This document shows, piece after piece, positions 1 through 8,036 of a stretch of 64,000 nucleotides of DNA (within the stretch, counting starts at the first letter, position 1; each line of letters begins with the position of its first letter). The stretch is taken from NCBI RefSeq assembly GCF_900109465.1, contig NZ_FOAZ01000015.1, positions 124,001 to 188,000 of the forward strand, given 5' to 3'. Both the position numbers and the translations under genes were made by a program. The notes under the pieces were generated by a model. It worked only from the letters and a program-made list of their open reading frames with translations. It made no database searches and had not been told where the DNA came from. The stretch is from Streptacidiphilus jiangxiensis. Its GTDB lineage: Bacteria; Actinomycetota; Actinomycetes; Streptomycetales; Streptomycetaceae.

Positions 1-1737
1 GGTCGGTCCGGAATGGACCGGGGTGAGCACGCGGACCTGCTCCACCGGGATGCCGAGGGCCCGCGGGATGGAGTCGACGACCAACTGGACGGCCCGGTGG
101 ACCGCCTCCGCCGCATCCCGCGCCTCCACCACGACGACCTCCTTGTCCGGGGAGGCGACCGGCTCGAACTCGCCGATGCCGATCCCCGACACCAGCTCGC
201 CGATGGGGCCGAAGTCGGGCTGACGCGAGGCCACGACCGGCCCCGGCTTGGCCGCCAGCAGGTCCGCGAAGACGCGCCCGGGCCCGGGGGACCACAGCTC
301 GCCCGGATCCCCGCTGAGCACCAGCCGGGCGCCGTCGGGCAGGGACTCCACCAGTGTCGCGGCGAGCTCGACGTCCAACGCGGGCGCGTCGCAGACGATC
401 AGCAGGTCCAGCGCGAGGGAGCCGTCGGCGTCGTGCGGAGTCGTCGCGAGGACCTGCGCCAACGGCAGGGCAACGGGCGCGTCCTGGCTGCCCTGGCTGC
501 CCTCACCGCCCTGGCCGCCCTCGCCGCCGTCCAGGCGTCGCGCGCTGTCGGCGTGCGCCGCGGCGAGCGCGGCCCGCAGGCCCAGCCGGCGCGCGGCGTG
601 CAGCAGCGCGACAGGCTCGTTGCGGGCGGTCTCCCCGCCCGTGTGCAGCACCAGCGACGCCTCGGCGACGGCCCGGATCAGCGCCGCGGCGGAGGAGTTC
701 GGCGCGGCGGCCGCGACCTCGTCCCAACCGGGCCGCGCCACGCCCTCGGCGTCGGTCCCGCCACCCGGCTCGGCGTCGCCGAGGCCCGCCGCTTCAGTCG
801 ACCCGGCGCCCGTGGACGCGTCGTCCACGTCCGCCGCACCCGGCTCGGGCAGGCCGCCTGTCTCGGCGCCCGCGGCGCCCTGACCGGCCTGGTCCGCCCG
901 GGGCGCGGAAGCCGCCGCCTCGTCGGCCGGGGTGCCGCCCGTCTCGGCGCCTGCGGCCTCGCTGTCGCCCTCGCTCTCGCCCGCTGCCGGGTTGCCGTTG
1001 CCCCCGTCGAAAGCGTCCGCCCCGAACCCGCCCCCGCCGAACTCTTCTGCGAACTCCTCTGCTCCGAAGGCGTCCTCGTCCGCCGCGACCCACTCCGGGC
1101 CGCCCGGCGCGGCGTCGCGGCCGGGGAAGGTGGAGACCAGGCGGACGAGCCCGTCCGCCAGGCTCTCCTCCGCCAACGCGAAGCGGTCCAGCGCCAGCAG
1201 GGCGCGGCCCACGGCGCCGTCCTCCGACTCGTCCTCGTCGTCGCCCTCCTCCTGGAAGGTCATGACGCGGCCCTCCGTCACCACGGCGAGCAGCGCCCCG
1301 TCCGGGTCGGGGACGCCCTCGCGGGCGAGGCCCGCGCGGATGTCGGGGAGCTCCACCGCCGTGTGGCCGTGCAGCGCGGCGCGCTCCAGCAGCCACTGGA
1401 CCAGGGCGTTCGCACGGCGCGCGTCGCCGGGCGCGGCGTCCGCGCCCAGGACGCCGCGGGCGAAGGCGTCGGCGTTGGCGGGCAGGACGCCGGGCACGCT
1501 CAGCACCGCCCACGGATCCTCCCGCAGGACCTCCGCCGCGCGCTCGCCGAGGGCGGCCACCGCGGGGCCCGCGAGCTGCGCGGGCGCGCCGCCCGCGCCC
1601 AGCACCGCGGCCGTGTCCGCCAGCGCGTCCCGCGCCTGCGCGTCGACGTCCTGCGCCCGGCCGTCCGCGGCGCGGATCGCCTCGGCGAGCTGCTCGGTGA
1701 CGACGGCAGAGGAGTCCGTCGTGGCGCTGTCGGTCAT
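1..1737 (-). CDS. RecD-like helix-hairpin-helix ATPase-fold protein (3' end outside window)
   Basis: The frame is open from the ATG at 1737 (AAGGG about nine bases upstream) to the window edge, 579 codons without a stop. The end reads LTPVHSGPT, typical of RecD2/superfamily-1 helicases, and LVLSGDPGELWSPGPGRVF around residues 460-480 resembles the GDxxQL helicase motif. An acidic, low-complexity Gly/Ala/Glu linker occupies about residues 190-340. The expected P-loop site reads HTGGETARNE (365-374): it has no Lys, and the Walker B position is CDAP (449-452) rather than DE. I therefore read it as the actinobacterial helix-hairpin-helix RecD paralogue, a DNA-repair-type protein that may not hydrolyse ATP. 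The helicase kinship is secure; the function is not known to me. Confidence 0.75.
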   Translation of the reverse strand, partial: MTDSATTDSSAVVTEQLAEAIRAADGRAQDVDAQARDALADTAAVLGAGGAPAQLAGPAVAALGERAAEVLREDPWAVLSVPGVLPANADAFARGVLGADAAPGDARRANALVQWLLERAALHGHTAVELPDIRAGLAREGVPDPDGALLAVVTEGRVMTFQEEGDDEDESEDGAVGRALLALDRFALAEESLADGLVRLVSTFPGRDAAPGGPEWVAADEDAFGAEEFAEEFGGGGFGADAFDGGNGNPAAGESEGDSEAAGAETGGTPADEAAASAPRADQAGQGAAGAETGGLPEPGAADVDDASTGAGSTEAAGLGDAEPGGGTDAEGVARPGWDEVAAAAPNSSAAALIRAVAEASLVLHTGGETARNEPVALLHAARRLGLRAALAAAHADSARRLDGGEGGQGGEGSQGSQDAPVALPLAQVLATTPHDADGSLALDLLIVCDAPALDVELAATLVESLPDGARLVLSGDPGELWSPGPGRVFADLLAAKPGPVVASRQPDFGPIGELVSGIGIGEFEPVASPDKEVVVVEARDAAEAVHRAVQLVVDSIPRALGIPVEQVRVLTPVHSGPT

Positions 1738-1822
1738 CGGTGGTGACCCTTCGGTCGGGGCTGTTCCTTACCCGAGCACGCTATCGGTCCGCACTGACAG
1801 AACCGACAACGGTCGGTCCGGC

Positions 1823-2806
1823 TCAGTACAGCGCCGTCCAGTGCTGGTCGGGATAGACGTGCACCGGCGCGGAGATGTCGTCGAGGGCGGCGCGGATCTC
1901 CGTCGGCAGGACGAGACGCTCCACCTGCAGCGCGGCCTGGAGCTGCGAGGCGGTGCGCGCGCCGAGGACCGGCGCCGTCACGCCGACGCGGTCGCGCACC
2001 CAGGCGAGCGCGACCTGCATGGGCGTGGTCGCCAGGCCGTCCGCGGCGGTGGTGACCGCGTCGACGATGCGCCGGCCCCGTTCGTCCAGGTACGGCTGCA
2101 CGAACGCGCCGAAGGACGGCGAGGCGCCGCGCGAGTCCGGCGGGGTGCCGTGCCGGTACTTGCCGGTCAGCACGCCGCGGCCGAGCGGGGAGGAGGCGAG
2201 CACCCCGATGCCCGCGTCGAGCGCGGCGGGCAGCACCTCGCGCTCTATGCCGCGCTGGAGCAGCGAGTACTCCATCTGCGTGCCGGCGAGCGCGGTCCGG
2301 CCGGGGACGGCCCGCTGCCAGGTGGCGGCCTTGGCGAGCTGCCAGCCGCAGTAGTTGCTGACGCCGGCGTAGCGGGCGCGACCGCTGGACACCGCGAGGT
2401 CGAGCGCCTGGAGGGTCTCCTCCATGGGGGTGTCCTCGTCGTACGCGTGGACCTGCCACAGGTCGACGTAGTCGGTGCCGAGGCGGCTGAGGGAGGCGTC
2501 GAGCGCCTGCAGCAGGTGGCCCCGGGAGCCGTCGAAGCGGCGGTCGCGGTCCGGGACGCTGCCGGCCTTGGTGGCGATCACCAGCTCCGCGCGGGGGACG
2601 AGGCTTTCGGTGAGCCGACCGAGCAGGTACTCGGCGCCGCCGTCCGCGTAGACGTCGGCGGTGTCCACGAGCGTGCCGCCGGCGTCCGCGAACGCCTTGA
2701 GCTGGTCGGCCGCCTCGTGTTCGTCCACGTCCCGGCCCCAGGTCATGGTGCCCAGTCCGAGGCGGGACACGCGCAGGCCGGTACGGCCCAGATGACGCTG
2801 CTGCAC
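1823..2806 (-). CDS. Aldo/keto reductase
   Basis: This 327-residue protein is a full-length single-domain TIM-barrel NADPH oxidoreductase. The start MQQRHLGRTGLRVSRLGLGT is the usual first strand of the family. The catalytic tetrad can be seen: Asp and Tyr in DTADVYADG, Lys in VIATKAG, His in WQVHAYDED. The GTG start has GGAAGG eight bases upstream. It is most like the YajO/Tas-type reductases of unknown substrate that are common in streptomycetes. It lies 85 bp from the RecD-like gene on the same strand and diverges from the F420-type oxidoreductase, with 263 bp between the two starts. Confidence 0.9.
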   Translation of the reverse strand: MQQRHLGRTGLRVSRLGLGTMTWGRDVDEHEAADQLKAFADAGGTLVDTADVYADGGAEYLLGRLTESLVPRAELVIATKAGSVPDRDRRFDGSRGHLLQALDASLSRLGTDYVDLWQVHAYDEDTPMEETLQALDLAVSSGRARYAGVSNYCGWQLAKAATWQRAVPGRTALAGTQMEYSLLQRGIEREVLPAALDAGIGVLASSPLGRGVLTGKYRHGTPPDSRGASPSFGAFVQPYLDERGRRIVDAVTTAADGLATTPMQVALAWVRDRVGVTAPVLGARTASQLQAALQVERLVLPTEIRAALDDISAPVHVYPDQHWTALY

Positions 2807-3069
2807 GGAGGCTGCCTTCCTTCGTCCGTGGTGCGGGTGATGTGGGGATCCGGTGGATGCGGTGGACGCGGGGCGAGCCTACGCGGATCGGGGTGCCCCC
2901 GGGGGCACCGGCGATCACCCGCTTGGCGGCGTGTCCCTACGGGGCCTTGCCCGCAGGGAGGCTACCCGCCAGTAGCCGCGAGCCGACCTGCGGACTAGAG
3001 TCGGCCCAGGCGCCGTCCACATCGACACCGAACAAGGCGCCGTCCGTCCGCCCGTCAGGAGGCAGCAGC

Positions 3070-4131
3070 GTGCGACTCGGGATCAACCTCGGCTACTGGG
3101 GTCTCGGCAACGACGCCGACAACATCGCCGTCGCGCAGGAGGCGGACCGGCTCGGCTTCGCCGCCTGCTGGGCGGCGGAGGCCTACGGCTCCGACGCCGC
3201 GACGGTCCTGGCCTACGTGGCCGCGAAGACCGAGCGGATCGACGTCGGCTCGGCGATCTTCCAGATCCCGGCCCGCACGCCCACGATGACGGCGATGACC
3301 GCCGCCACCCTGGACACCCTCTCCGGCGGCCGCTTCCGCCTCGGCCTCGGCGTCTCCGGCCCGCAGGTCTCCGAGGGCTGGTACGGCGTCAAGTTCGACA
3401 AGCCGCTGGCCCGTACCCGCGAGTACGTCGAGATCATCCGCAAGGCGATGGCCCGCGAGCGGGTCACCCACGAGGGCGCCAACTGGACCCTCCCGCTGCC
3501 GGGCGGCCCGGGCAAGCCGCTGAAGCTGACGATCCACCCGGTCCGCGAGCACATCCCGCTCTACATCGCCGCCATCGGCCCGAAGAACCTGGAGCTGACC
3601 GGCGAGATCGCCGACGGCTGGCTCGGCATCTTCTTCGCCCCGGAGCAGGCCGAGCTCTCCCTCGCCTCCGTCCGCGCGGGCCGCGAGAAGGCCGGCCTCA
3701 CCCTCGACGGCTTCGACGTGGCCCCGAACGTCCCGATCGCCGTCGCGGCGAGCGACAGCGAGGCGGACCTCGCCGCGGCGGCGGACATCTTCCGCTTCTA
3801 CACCGCCCTCTACGTCGGTGGCATGGGGAGCAAGGAGCAGAACTTCTACAACCGCGTCGCCTGCCGCATGGGCTACGAGGAGGCGGCGGAGGAGATCCAG
3901 AAGCTCTACCTCTCCGGCGACAAGGCGGCTGCCGCCGCCGCGGTCCCGCAGCAGCTCATCGACTCGACGACCCTCGTCGGCACCCGCGAGCGCATCGCCG
4001 ACCGCCTCCAGGCCTACGCCGCCGCCGGCGTCACCACGGTCAACCTCGCCCCGGGCGGCTTCACCCTCGACGAGCGCATCCTCGCGCTCCGCACGGCCGC
4101 CGAAGCCGTGGAGCTGGCGGGCCTCGCCTGA
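3070..4131 (+). CDS. LLM-class F420-dependent oxidoreductase
   Basis: The product has 353 residues and is a luciferase-like (bacterial luciferase/F420) TIM-barrel oxidoreductase. Family features are the start RLGINLGYWG, GSAIFQIPARTPTMTAMTAATLD, LGLGVSGPQVSEGWYG and the late VGTRERIADRLQAYAAAGV. It probably uses cofactor F420 to oxidise or reduce an unknown small substrate in the cytoplasm. An open frame extends upstream to 2842, but GTG 3070 is preferred because GGAGG lies eight bases before it and the family starts here. No partner gene indicates the substrate. Confidence 0.88.
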   Translation: MRLGINLGYWGLGNDADNIAVAQEADRLGFAACWAAEAYGSDAATVLAYVAAKTERIDVGSAIFQIPARTPTMTAMTAATLDTLSGGRFRLGLGVSGPQVSEGWYGVKFDKPLARTREYVEIIRKAMARERVTHEGANWTLPLPGGPGKPLKLTIHPVREHIPLYIAAIGPKNLELTGEIADGWLGIFFAPEQAELSLASVRAGREKAGLTLDGFDVAPNVPIAVAASDSEADLAAAADIFRFYTALYVGGMGSKEQNFYNRVACRMGYEEAAEEIQKLYLSGDKAAAAAAVPQQLIDSTTLVGTRERIADRLQAYAAAGVTTVNLAPGGFTLDERILALRTAAEAVELAGLA

Positions 4132-4161
4132 CGGCTGGGCAGGGCGGTGACCCCCGGTGAG

Positions 4162-4186
4162 CCCTGGTAGGGGGCAGCGACCAGGG
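4162..4186 (+). terminator. Stem-loop after the F420 oxidoreductase
   Basis: CCCTGGT (4162-4168) pairs with ACCAGGG (4180-4186), 30 bp downstream of the stop at 4131. There is no T-run, as is common in GC-rich actinobacteria. It is a plausible but weak terminator. Confidence 0.4.
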
Positions 4187-4673
4187 GCGCCGCCCCGGTG
4201 CGAGATCCTGACCTGGACGGGACAGCCCCCGCACGAGTCCGGGTGGGCGGCGCCCGGCAGGTCTCCGACCCCGTCGTGCAGCACGGCGACGCCTCGTCGG
4301 CCGGGCATGACAGCCTGTGGGCGCGGGACGGATCCGTACGACCTCCTTGTGCGAGGTCGACTCGAACGTGACGGCGCCCACCCGGAATGACCAGGTGGGC
4401 GCCCTTCCCGTTCACGGCTCGGTGGGCGTGAACACGATTCTGACGGGTAGTCAGGGTCGGTTTGGCGAGGGCTCCGTAGGAGGCCGAGCCATCGAAGGTC
4501 AGGACCTGGATGCCCTGTGCCGGAGCGCACTGGCCGTCGCACTGGCGTTGCACGCTGCCAGGTTGCATGGATGCCAGGGGTGACGTGGCCGACCTGCTCC
4601 GTGCCGGCGCACGGAGGGGTGGGGCGGTGGCCTCGGCCATGAGGGGGTTTGGTCGGAGGCCCCGGGTGTCTTG
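4187..4673. other. Gene-poor interval before the SAM riboswitch
   Basis: No gene is supported here. Long minus-strand frames cross the interval, but the third codon positions are clearly less GC-rich than in neighbouring genes, and no start, ribosome binding site or recognisable domain was found. It contains one strong hairpin (4373-4403). A decayed minus-strand gene is possible but cannot be shown by eye. Confidence 0.5.
4373..4403. terminator. Perfect 10-bp hairpin in the gene-poor interval
   Basis: GGCGCCCACC (4373-4382) is exactly complementary to GGTGGGCGCC (4394-4403) across an 11-base loop. It could stop transcription in either direction and insulate the riboswitch promoter. The role is inferred from the structure only. 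Confidence 0.5.
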
Positions 4674-4679
4674 TATCGT
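4674..4679 (+). promoter_or_regulatory. -10 box (TATCGT) of the riboswitch transcript
   Basis: TATCGT matches TANNNT and would place the transcription start near 4686, just before the first stem of the riboswitch at 4690. The -35 region is not clear (TGGTCG lies 18 bases upstream). Confidence 0.5.
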
Positions 4680-4689
4680 TCCTCCCGAA

Positions 4690-4830
4690 TCATCCAGAGG
4701 GGTGGAGGGACCGGCCCTACGAAGCCCCGGCAACTCCCCGGTGGACGTGGTGTGCGCAATGCACGCCCCGCCGCAGGGGTCAGTGCCAACTCCGGCCTGC
4801 CGCCAACGTGGCGCGGGTAAAGATGAGGAG
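4690..4830 (+). promoter_or_regulatory. SAM-I (S-box) riboswitch
   Basis: The S-box landmarks occur in order. P1 5' strand TCATC (4690-4694) is followed by AGAGGGGTGGAGGGACC with the kink-turn GA-rich motif, GGCCC, GAAGCCCCGGCAAC, a variable P3 stem (roughly 4737-4780), CAGTGCCAACTCC, a P4 stem, and AAAGATGAG, whose GATGA (4822-4826) pairs back to close P1. This is the S-adenosylmethionine aptamer that normally controls methionine and SAM genes. Here the next genes are a 36-codon frame whose SD-like GAGGAG (4825-4830) overlaps the 3' strand of P1, and then an NdgR-like regulator. Control of translation initiation is inferred from that overlap; no terminator hairpin was seen between aptamer and genes. 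Confidence 0.93.
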
Positions 4831-4835
4831 AAACG

Positions 4836-4946
4836 GTGCTTTCGGTGCTGTGCTTCGTCCAGGTGTCCTCCGCCCTGGTCTTTCCGCGTACTCGTCTCGT
4901 GTTCGGCGCAGGCAATCGGCCGTCTTCTGCGGCCTGTTCCCGCTGA
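4836..4946 (+). CDS. Short reading frame directly behind the riboswitch (36 aa)
   Basis: GTG at 4836 lies five bases after GAGGAG (4825-4830), an ideal ribosome binding site overlapping the P1 3' strand of the SAM aptamer. The frame encodes 36 residues starting MLSVLCFVQVSSALVFPRTR and ends at TGA 4944-4946, 21 bp before the regulator's ATG. It has two Cys and one Met, no transmembrane helix of full length, and no match I recognise. It may be a leader peptide linking the riboswitch to the next gene, the remnant of a former target gene, or chance. Confidence in the ribosome binding site geometry is higher than in the existence of a product. Confidence 0.45.
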   Translation: MLSVLCFVQVSSALVFPRTRLVFGAGNRPSSAACSR

Positions 4947-4967
4947 CCGAGACTGGAGTACCCAATC

Positions 4968-5681
4968 ATGGAGAACACGAGCGGCGTCGGTGTGCTCGAC
5001 AAGGCCACCACGATCCTCGGCGCACTGGAGGCCGGGCCGAGCAGTCTGGCGGGGCTGGTCGCCGCGACGGGGTTGGCGCGGCCGACGATCCATCGGCTCG
5101 CCGTCGCCCTGGAGCGCCACCGGATGGTCAGCCGGGACATGGAGGGCCGGTTCGTGCTCGGCCCGCGGCTGGGGGAGTTGTCGGCGGCGGCCGGTGAGGA
5201 CCGGCTGCTGGCCGCGTCCGGCGAGGTGCTCCGTCACCTGCGGGACGTCACCGGGGAGAGCGCCCAGCTCTACCGGAGGCAGGGCGAGGTGCGGATCTGC
5301 GTCGCGGCCGCGGAGCGGCTCTCGGGGCTGCGGGACATCGTGCCCGTCGGGGTGACGCTGCCGATGCAGGTCGGTTCCGCCGCGCAGATCCTGCTCGCGT
5401 GGGAGGAACCGGAGCGGCTGCACCGGGGGCTGCGCGGCGCCCGTTTCACCGCCACCGCGCTGAGCGGGGTGCGGCGGCGCGGCTGGGCCCAGTCGGTCGG
5501 TGAGCGGGAGCCCCATGTGGCGTCGGTCTCCGCGCCGGTGCGCAGCCCGTCGAACCGGGTCGTGGCCGCCGTCTCGGTCTCCGGACCGATCGAGCGGCTC
5601 ACCCGCCACCCGGGCGCGCACCTGGCCAAGGCCGTCGTCGAGGCAGCCGCCAGTCTCTCCGCGGCCCTGAGCCCGCGGTGA
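4968..5681 (+). CDS. IclR-family regulator, NdgR-like
   Basis: This 237-residue protein has an N-terminal winged helix (about residues 5-60, GPSSLAGLVAATGLARPTIH) and an IclR effector domain. From memory it closely follows Streptomyces NdgR, including GRFVLGPRLGEL, GESAQLYRRQGEVRICVAAAERLSGLRD, ALSGVRRRGWAQS and VSAPVRSPSNRVVAAVSVSGPIERLTR. NdgR controls leucine biosynthesis and, in S. coelicolor, cysteine/methionine and thiol-stress genes. The canonical ndgR lies next to leuCD; that operon is absent here, so this may be a second copy. ATG 4968 has GGAG nine bases upstream. It is the first recognisable gene behind the SAM riboswitch, which suggests that its level follows SAM supply (inference). 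Confidence 0.9.
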   Translation: MENTSGVGVLDKATTILGALEAGPSSLAGLVAATGLARPTIHRLAVALERHRMVSRDMEGRFVLGPRLGELSAAAGEDRLLAASGEVLRHLRDVTGESAQLYRRQGEVRICVAAAERLSGLRDIVPVGVTLPMQVGSAAQILLAWEEPERLHRGLRGARFTATALSGVRRRGWAQSVGEREPHVASVSAPVRSPSNRVVAAVSVSGPIERLTRHPGAHLAKAVVEAAASLSAALSPR

Positions 5682-5695
5682 GCCCCGGTCGAGCT

Positions 5696-5715
5696 CCGGT
5701 CAGTGCCCTGACCGG
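5696..5715 (+). terminator. Terminator after the NdgR-like gene
   Basis: CCGGTCAG (5696-5703) pairs perfectly with CTGACCGG (5708-5715) around a TGCC loop, 14 bp after the stop codon. Confidence 0.6.
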
Positions 5716-6042
5716 GACTGTTCGCCGGGTCGGCTGCGGACGGGCCACGCGCATACTGCTCTTCGTGGACTGCGACCAGTCCGGCCTGAGGGTCGTGCAC
5801 CTCTGGGCCGCCAACGACTTCTGACGGCCTTGCCGGCCGTCGCCCTCGTGGGCGGACAGGGTGTCCAGGATGACGTGGATCGGGGAGCCGTCCGGGCGGG
5901 CCGAACGAGTCGACCTGCGCGGCCGGCGTGTTGTCGGTGTCCTTCCCGCCGCGGTTGGCGCCCCGCAGGGGTGTCGTCGCCGACCGGGTGGCAGCCGTGG
6001 TGCCGCTCGGGGTGACCGACCGGAGTCCGACCTGACGGAGTC
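5716..6042. other. Intergenic interval between convergent genes
   Basis: About 330 bp lie between the NdgR-like gene and the convergent response regulator. No start codon with a ribosome binding site, no family domain and no repeat was recognised. A short plus-strand tail ending at 5823 (RVVHLWAANDF) has a faint toxin-like look but is too short to call. Confidence 0.5.
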
Positions 6043-6720
6043 CTACGAGAGCGGCGCCTCCGGTTCGGCGATCCGGTAGCCGACCGTGGGGACGGTGGTG
6101 ATCACGGGCGGGGCGCCGAGCTTGCGGCGCAGGCGGCCGACGGTGACGGCGACGGTGTTGGTGAACGGGTCGGCGTGCTCGTCCCAGACCTGTTCCAGCA
6201 GCGCTTCCGCGCTCAGGAACGCGGGGCTGGCCCGCAGCAGCGCCGCGAGGACCTCGAACTCCTTGACGGAGAGGTCGAGGTGGCGGCCCTCGCGGGTGGC
6301 GCTGCGTCGGACCGGGTCGAGCTCCAGGCCCGCCACGCGCAGCAGTCGGGCCTTGGCGTACGGGCGGCGACGCGCCAGAGCCCGGACGCGCAGCACCAGT
6401 TCGGGGAAGTGGAACGGCTTGACCAGGTAGTCGTCGGCGCCGAGGCCCAGGCCGCCCACGCGGTCGGCGGGGGAGTCGGCGGCGGTCAGCATCAGGACCA
6501 TCGGCCGCTCGTCCCGCTCGGTGATCATCTGGCAGAGCATGTCGCCGTGCAGGCCCGGCAGGTCGCGGTCCAGCACCACCACCTCGTAGGCGTTGACGTC
6601 GAGCTTCGCCGCGGCCCGCAGGCCGTCGTAGGCGACGTCGACGGCCATGCCCTGGTCGCGCAGGCCCTCGACGACGAGGTCCGCGAGCGCGCGGGCGTCC
6701 TCCACGACGAGCACCCTCAT
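6043..6720 (-). CDS. OmpR/PhoB-family response regulator
   Basis: The 225-residue product has a receiver domain with acidic pocket E7/D8, phosphoacceptor D51 in VLDRDLPG and the conserved Lys in YLVKPFHF, then a C-terminal OmpR winged helix (ELDPVRRSATREGRHLDLSVKEFEVLAALL ... TVGRLRRKLG ... TVGYRIAEP). It should bind DNA when phosphorylated by the adjacent kinase. The kinase stop overlaps this ATG by four bases (ATGA), so the pair is translationally coupled. The kinase gene diverges from an ABC exporter, the most likely target by analogy with other streptomycete envelope or antibiotic-response systems (inference). Confidence 0.95.
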   Translation of the reverse strand: MRVLVVEDARALADLVVEGLRDQGMAVDVAYDGLRAAAKLDVNAYEVVVLDRDLPGLHGDMLCQMITERDERPMVLMLTAADSPADRVGGLGLGADDYLVKPFHFPELVLRVRALARRRPYAKARLLRVAGLELDPVRRSATREGRHLDLSVKEFEVLAALLRASPAFLSAEALLEQVWDEHADPFTNTVAVTVGRLRRKLGAPPVITTVPTVGYRIAEPEAPLS

Positions 6721-7916
6721 GCCTGCACCTCCGTTCCGACGGCCGCGGGCAGGGTGACGACGACGCGCAGGCCGCCGTCCTCACGGGCGTGCAGGTCCAG
6801 GCGGCCGTGGTGTGCCTCGGTGACGGCCGCGACGATCGCGAGGCCGAGCCCCGCCCCGCTGCCGCCCGTCCGGTCGGGGCCGGCCCGGCGGAACGGGCGG
6901 GTCAGCTCCTCGACCTGCTCGTGGGTCAGGGTCGGGCCGCTGTTCTCCACGACGAGTTCGACGTGCTCGACGTGTTCGACGCTCGCCGGCACTCCGGAGG
7001 TCTCCCGCACGGTGACGCGGACCCAGCCGTCGGGCTCGTTGTGCACGACCGCGTTGTCCACGAGGTTCTCCACCAATCGCCGCAGCAGCGTCCGGTTCCC
7101 GCGCACGGGCGCGACGGGCGCGGCGTCCAGCGCCCGGGCGGCGGAGAGCTCCCGTGCCGCCAGCGCGTCGGCGGCGAGCTCGCCGAGCGGGACGGCCTCG
7201 GGCGACGGCAGTTCGTGCTGGGCCCGGGCCAGCGTCAGCAGTCCGTCCAACAGCCCGTCGACCTGGTCGAGTTCGGTGCGCACCCGGCCGGCCAGGACGC
7301 GCGTCTGCTCGGGCAGCGGGCCGGGTTTGCCGAGCGTGACGTCCACCGCGGCCCGCATGGTGGCCAACGGGGTGCGTAGCTCGTGGGAGGCGTCGGCGAC
7401 GAAGCGCCGCTGGGCGGCGAAGGAGCGCTCCAGTCGGCCGAGCAGCTCGTCGATGGTCTCGCCGAGGTCGCGCAGCTCGTCGTGGGGGCCGTCGACGGCG
7501 AGGCGTTCGTGCAGGTTGTCGGCGGAGATCCGGCGGGTCGCGGCGGTCATCGCGCGCACCGGCCGCAGCACCCGGCCCGCGGCGTACCAGCCGAGCAGCA
7601 GCGAGAGCAGGCCCATCACCACCAGCCCGACCGCGGAGCCGAGCAGCAGTTGCTGGGTCTGCCGTGACTGCGCCTGCGTGAGCTGGTGCTCCAGGCTGGC
7701 GATCCGCGCCGCCGCGGCGGCCGACACGCCCGGCACCGCCGCTCCGGAACCCGGGCCGGGGACGGCTTGGATCGAGCCGCCCGCGAAGAAGGCGACGACC
7801 GCCAGCATCGCCGTGCCCGACGCCAGGAACAGCCCCGCGTAGAGGGTGGCGAAGCGTCGGCGCACGCTGCGCCGCCGCGGCGTCCGTCGTCCGGAAAGGC
7901 CGTCGTCGTCCTGCAC
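6717..7916 (-). CDS. Membrane sensor histidine kinase
   Basis: The 399 residues hold TM1 (about 24-47), a short extracytoplasmic loop of about 40 residues with a helical stretch, TM2 (about 90-112), HAMP, HisKA with phospho-acceptor H178 in ADASHELRTP, and HATPase_c (N box VENLVDNAVVHN, G box GSGAGLGLAIV). The small loop suggests sensing within or at the membrane rather than a large ligand domain. The GTG start has GGGAGG seven bases upstream. It forms an operon with the response regulator and is divergent from the ABC transporter genes, with 120 bp between starts. Confidence 0.95.
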   Translation of the reverse strand: MQDDDGLSGRRTPRRRSVRRRFATLYAGLFLASGTAMLAVVAFFAGGSIQAVPGPGSGAAVPGVSAAAAARIASLEHQLTQAQSRQTQQLLLGSAVGLVVMGLLSLLLGWYAAGRVLRPVRAMTAATRRISADNLHERLAVDGPHDELRDLGETIDELLGRLERSFAAQRRFVADASHELRTPLATMRAAVDVTLGKPGPLPEQTRVLAGRVRTELDQVDGLLDGLLTLARAQHELPSPEAVPLGELAADALAARELSAARALDAAPVAPVRGNRTLLRRLVENLVDNAVVHNEPDGWVRVTVRETSGVPASVEHVEHVELVVENSGPTLTHEQVEELTRPFRRAGPDRTGGSGAGLGLAIVAAVTEAHHGRLDLHAREDGGLRVVVTLPAAVGTEVQA

Positions 7917-8036
7917 CGGCGTTCCTCCCTCGTCCTGCTACCGGACCTGCGTGATCAGGCTAGGCGAGCGGACCTAACAGCGGCATGACGGCGGCCGTTC
8001 CGGCGCTGTCACCCCCGCCCGGGCAGCGTGGAGCCC

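Noticed and set aside
4014..5621. A long minus-strand frame running through the gene-poor interval and the riboswitch
   Set aside because: It has no ribosome binding site, runs antisense to a clear regulator and a structured RNA, and shows no protein family.
5702..5823. A short plus-strand tail ending RVVHLWAANDF that faintly resembles the end of a RelE/ParE toxin
   Set aside because: About 40 codons without a start or ribosome binding site, overlapping the terminator hairpin, and with no antitoxin beside it.
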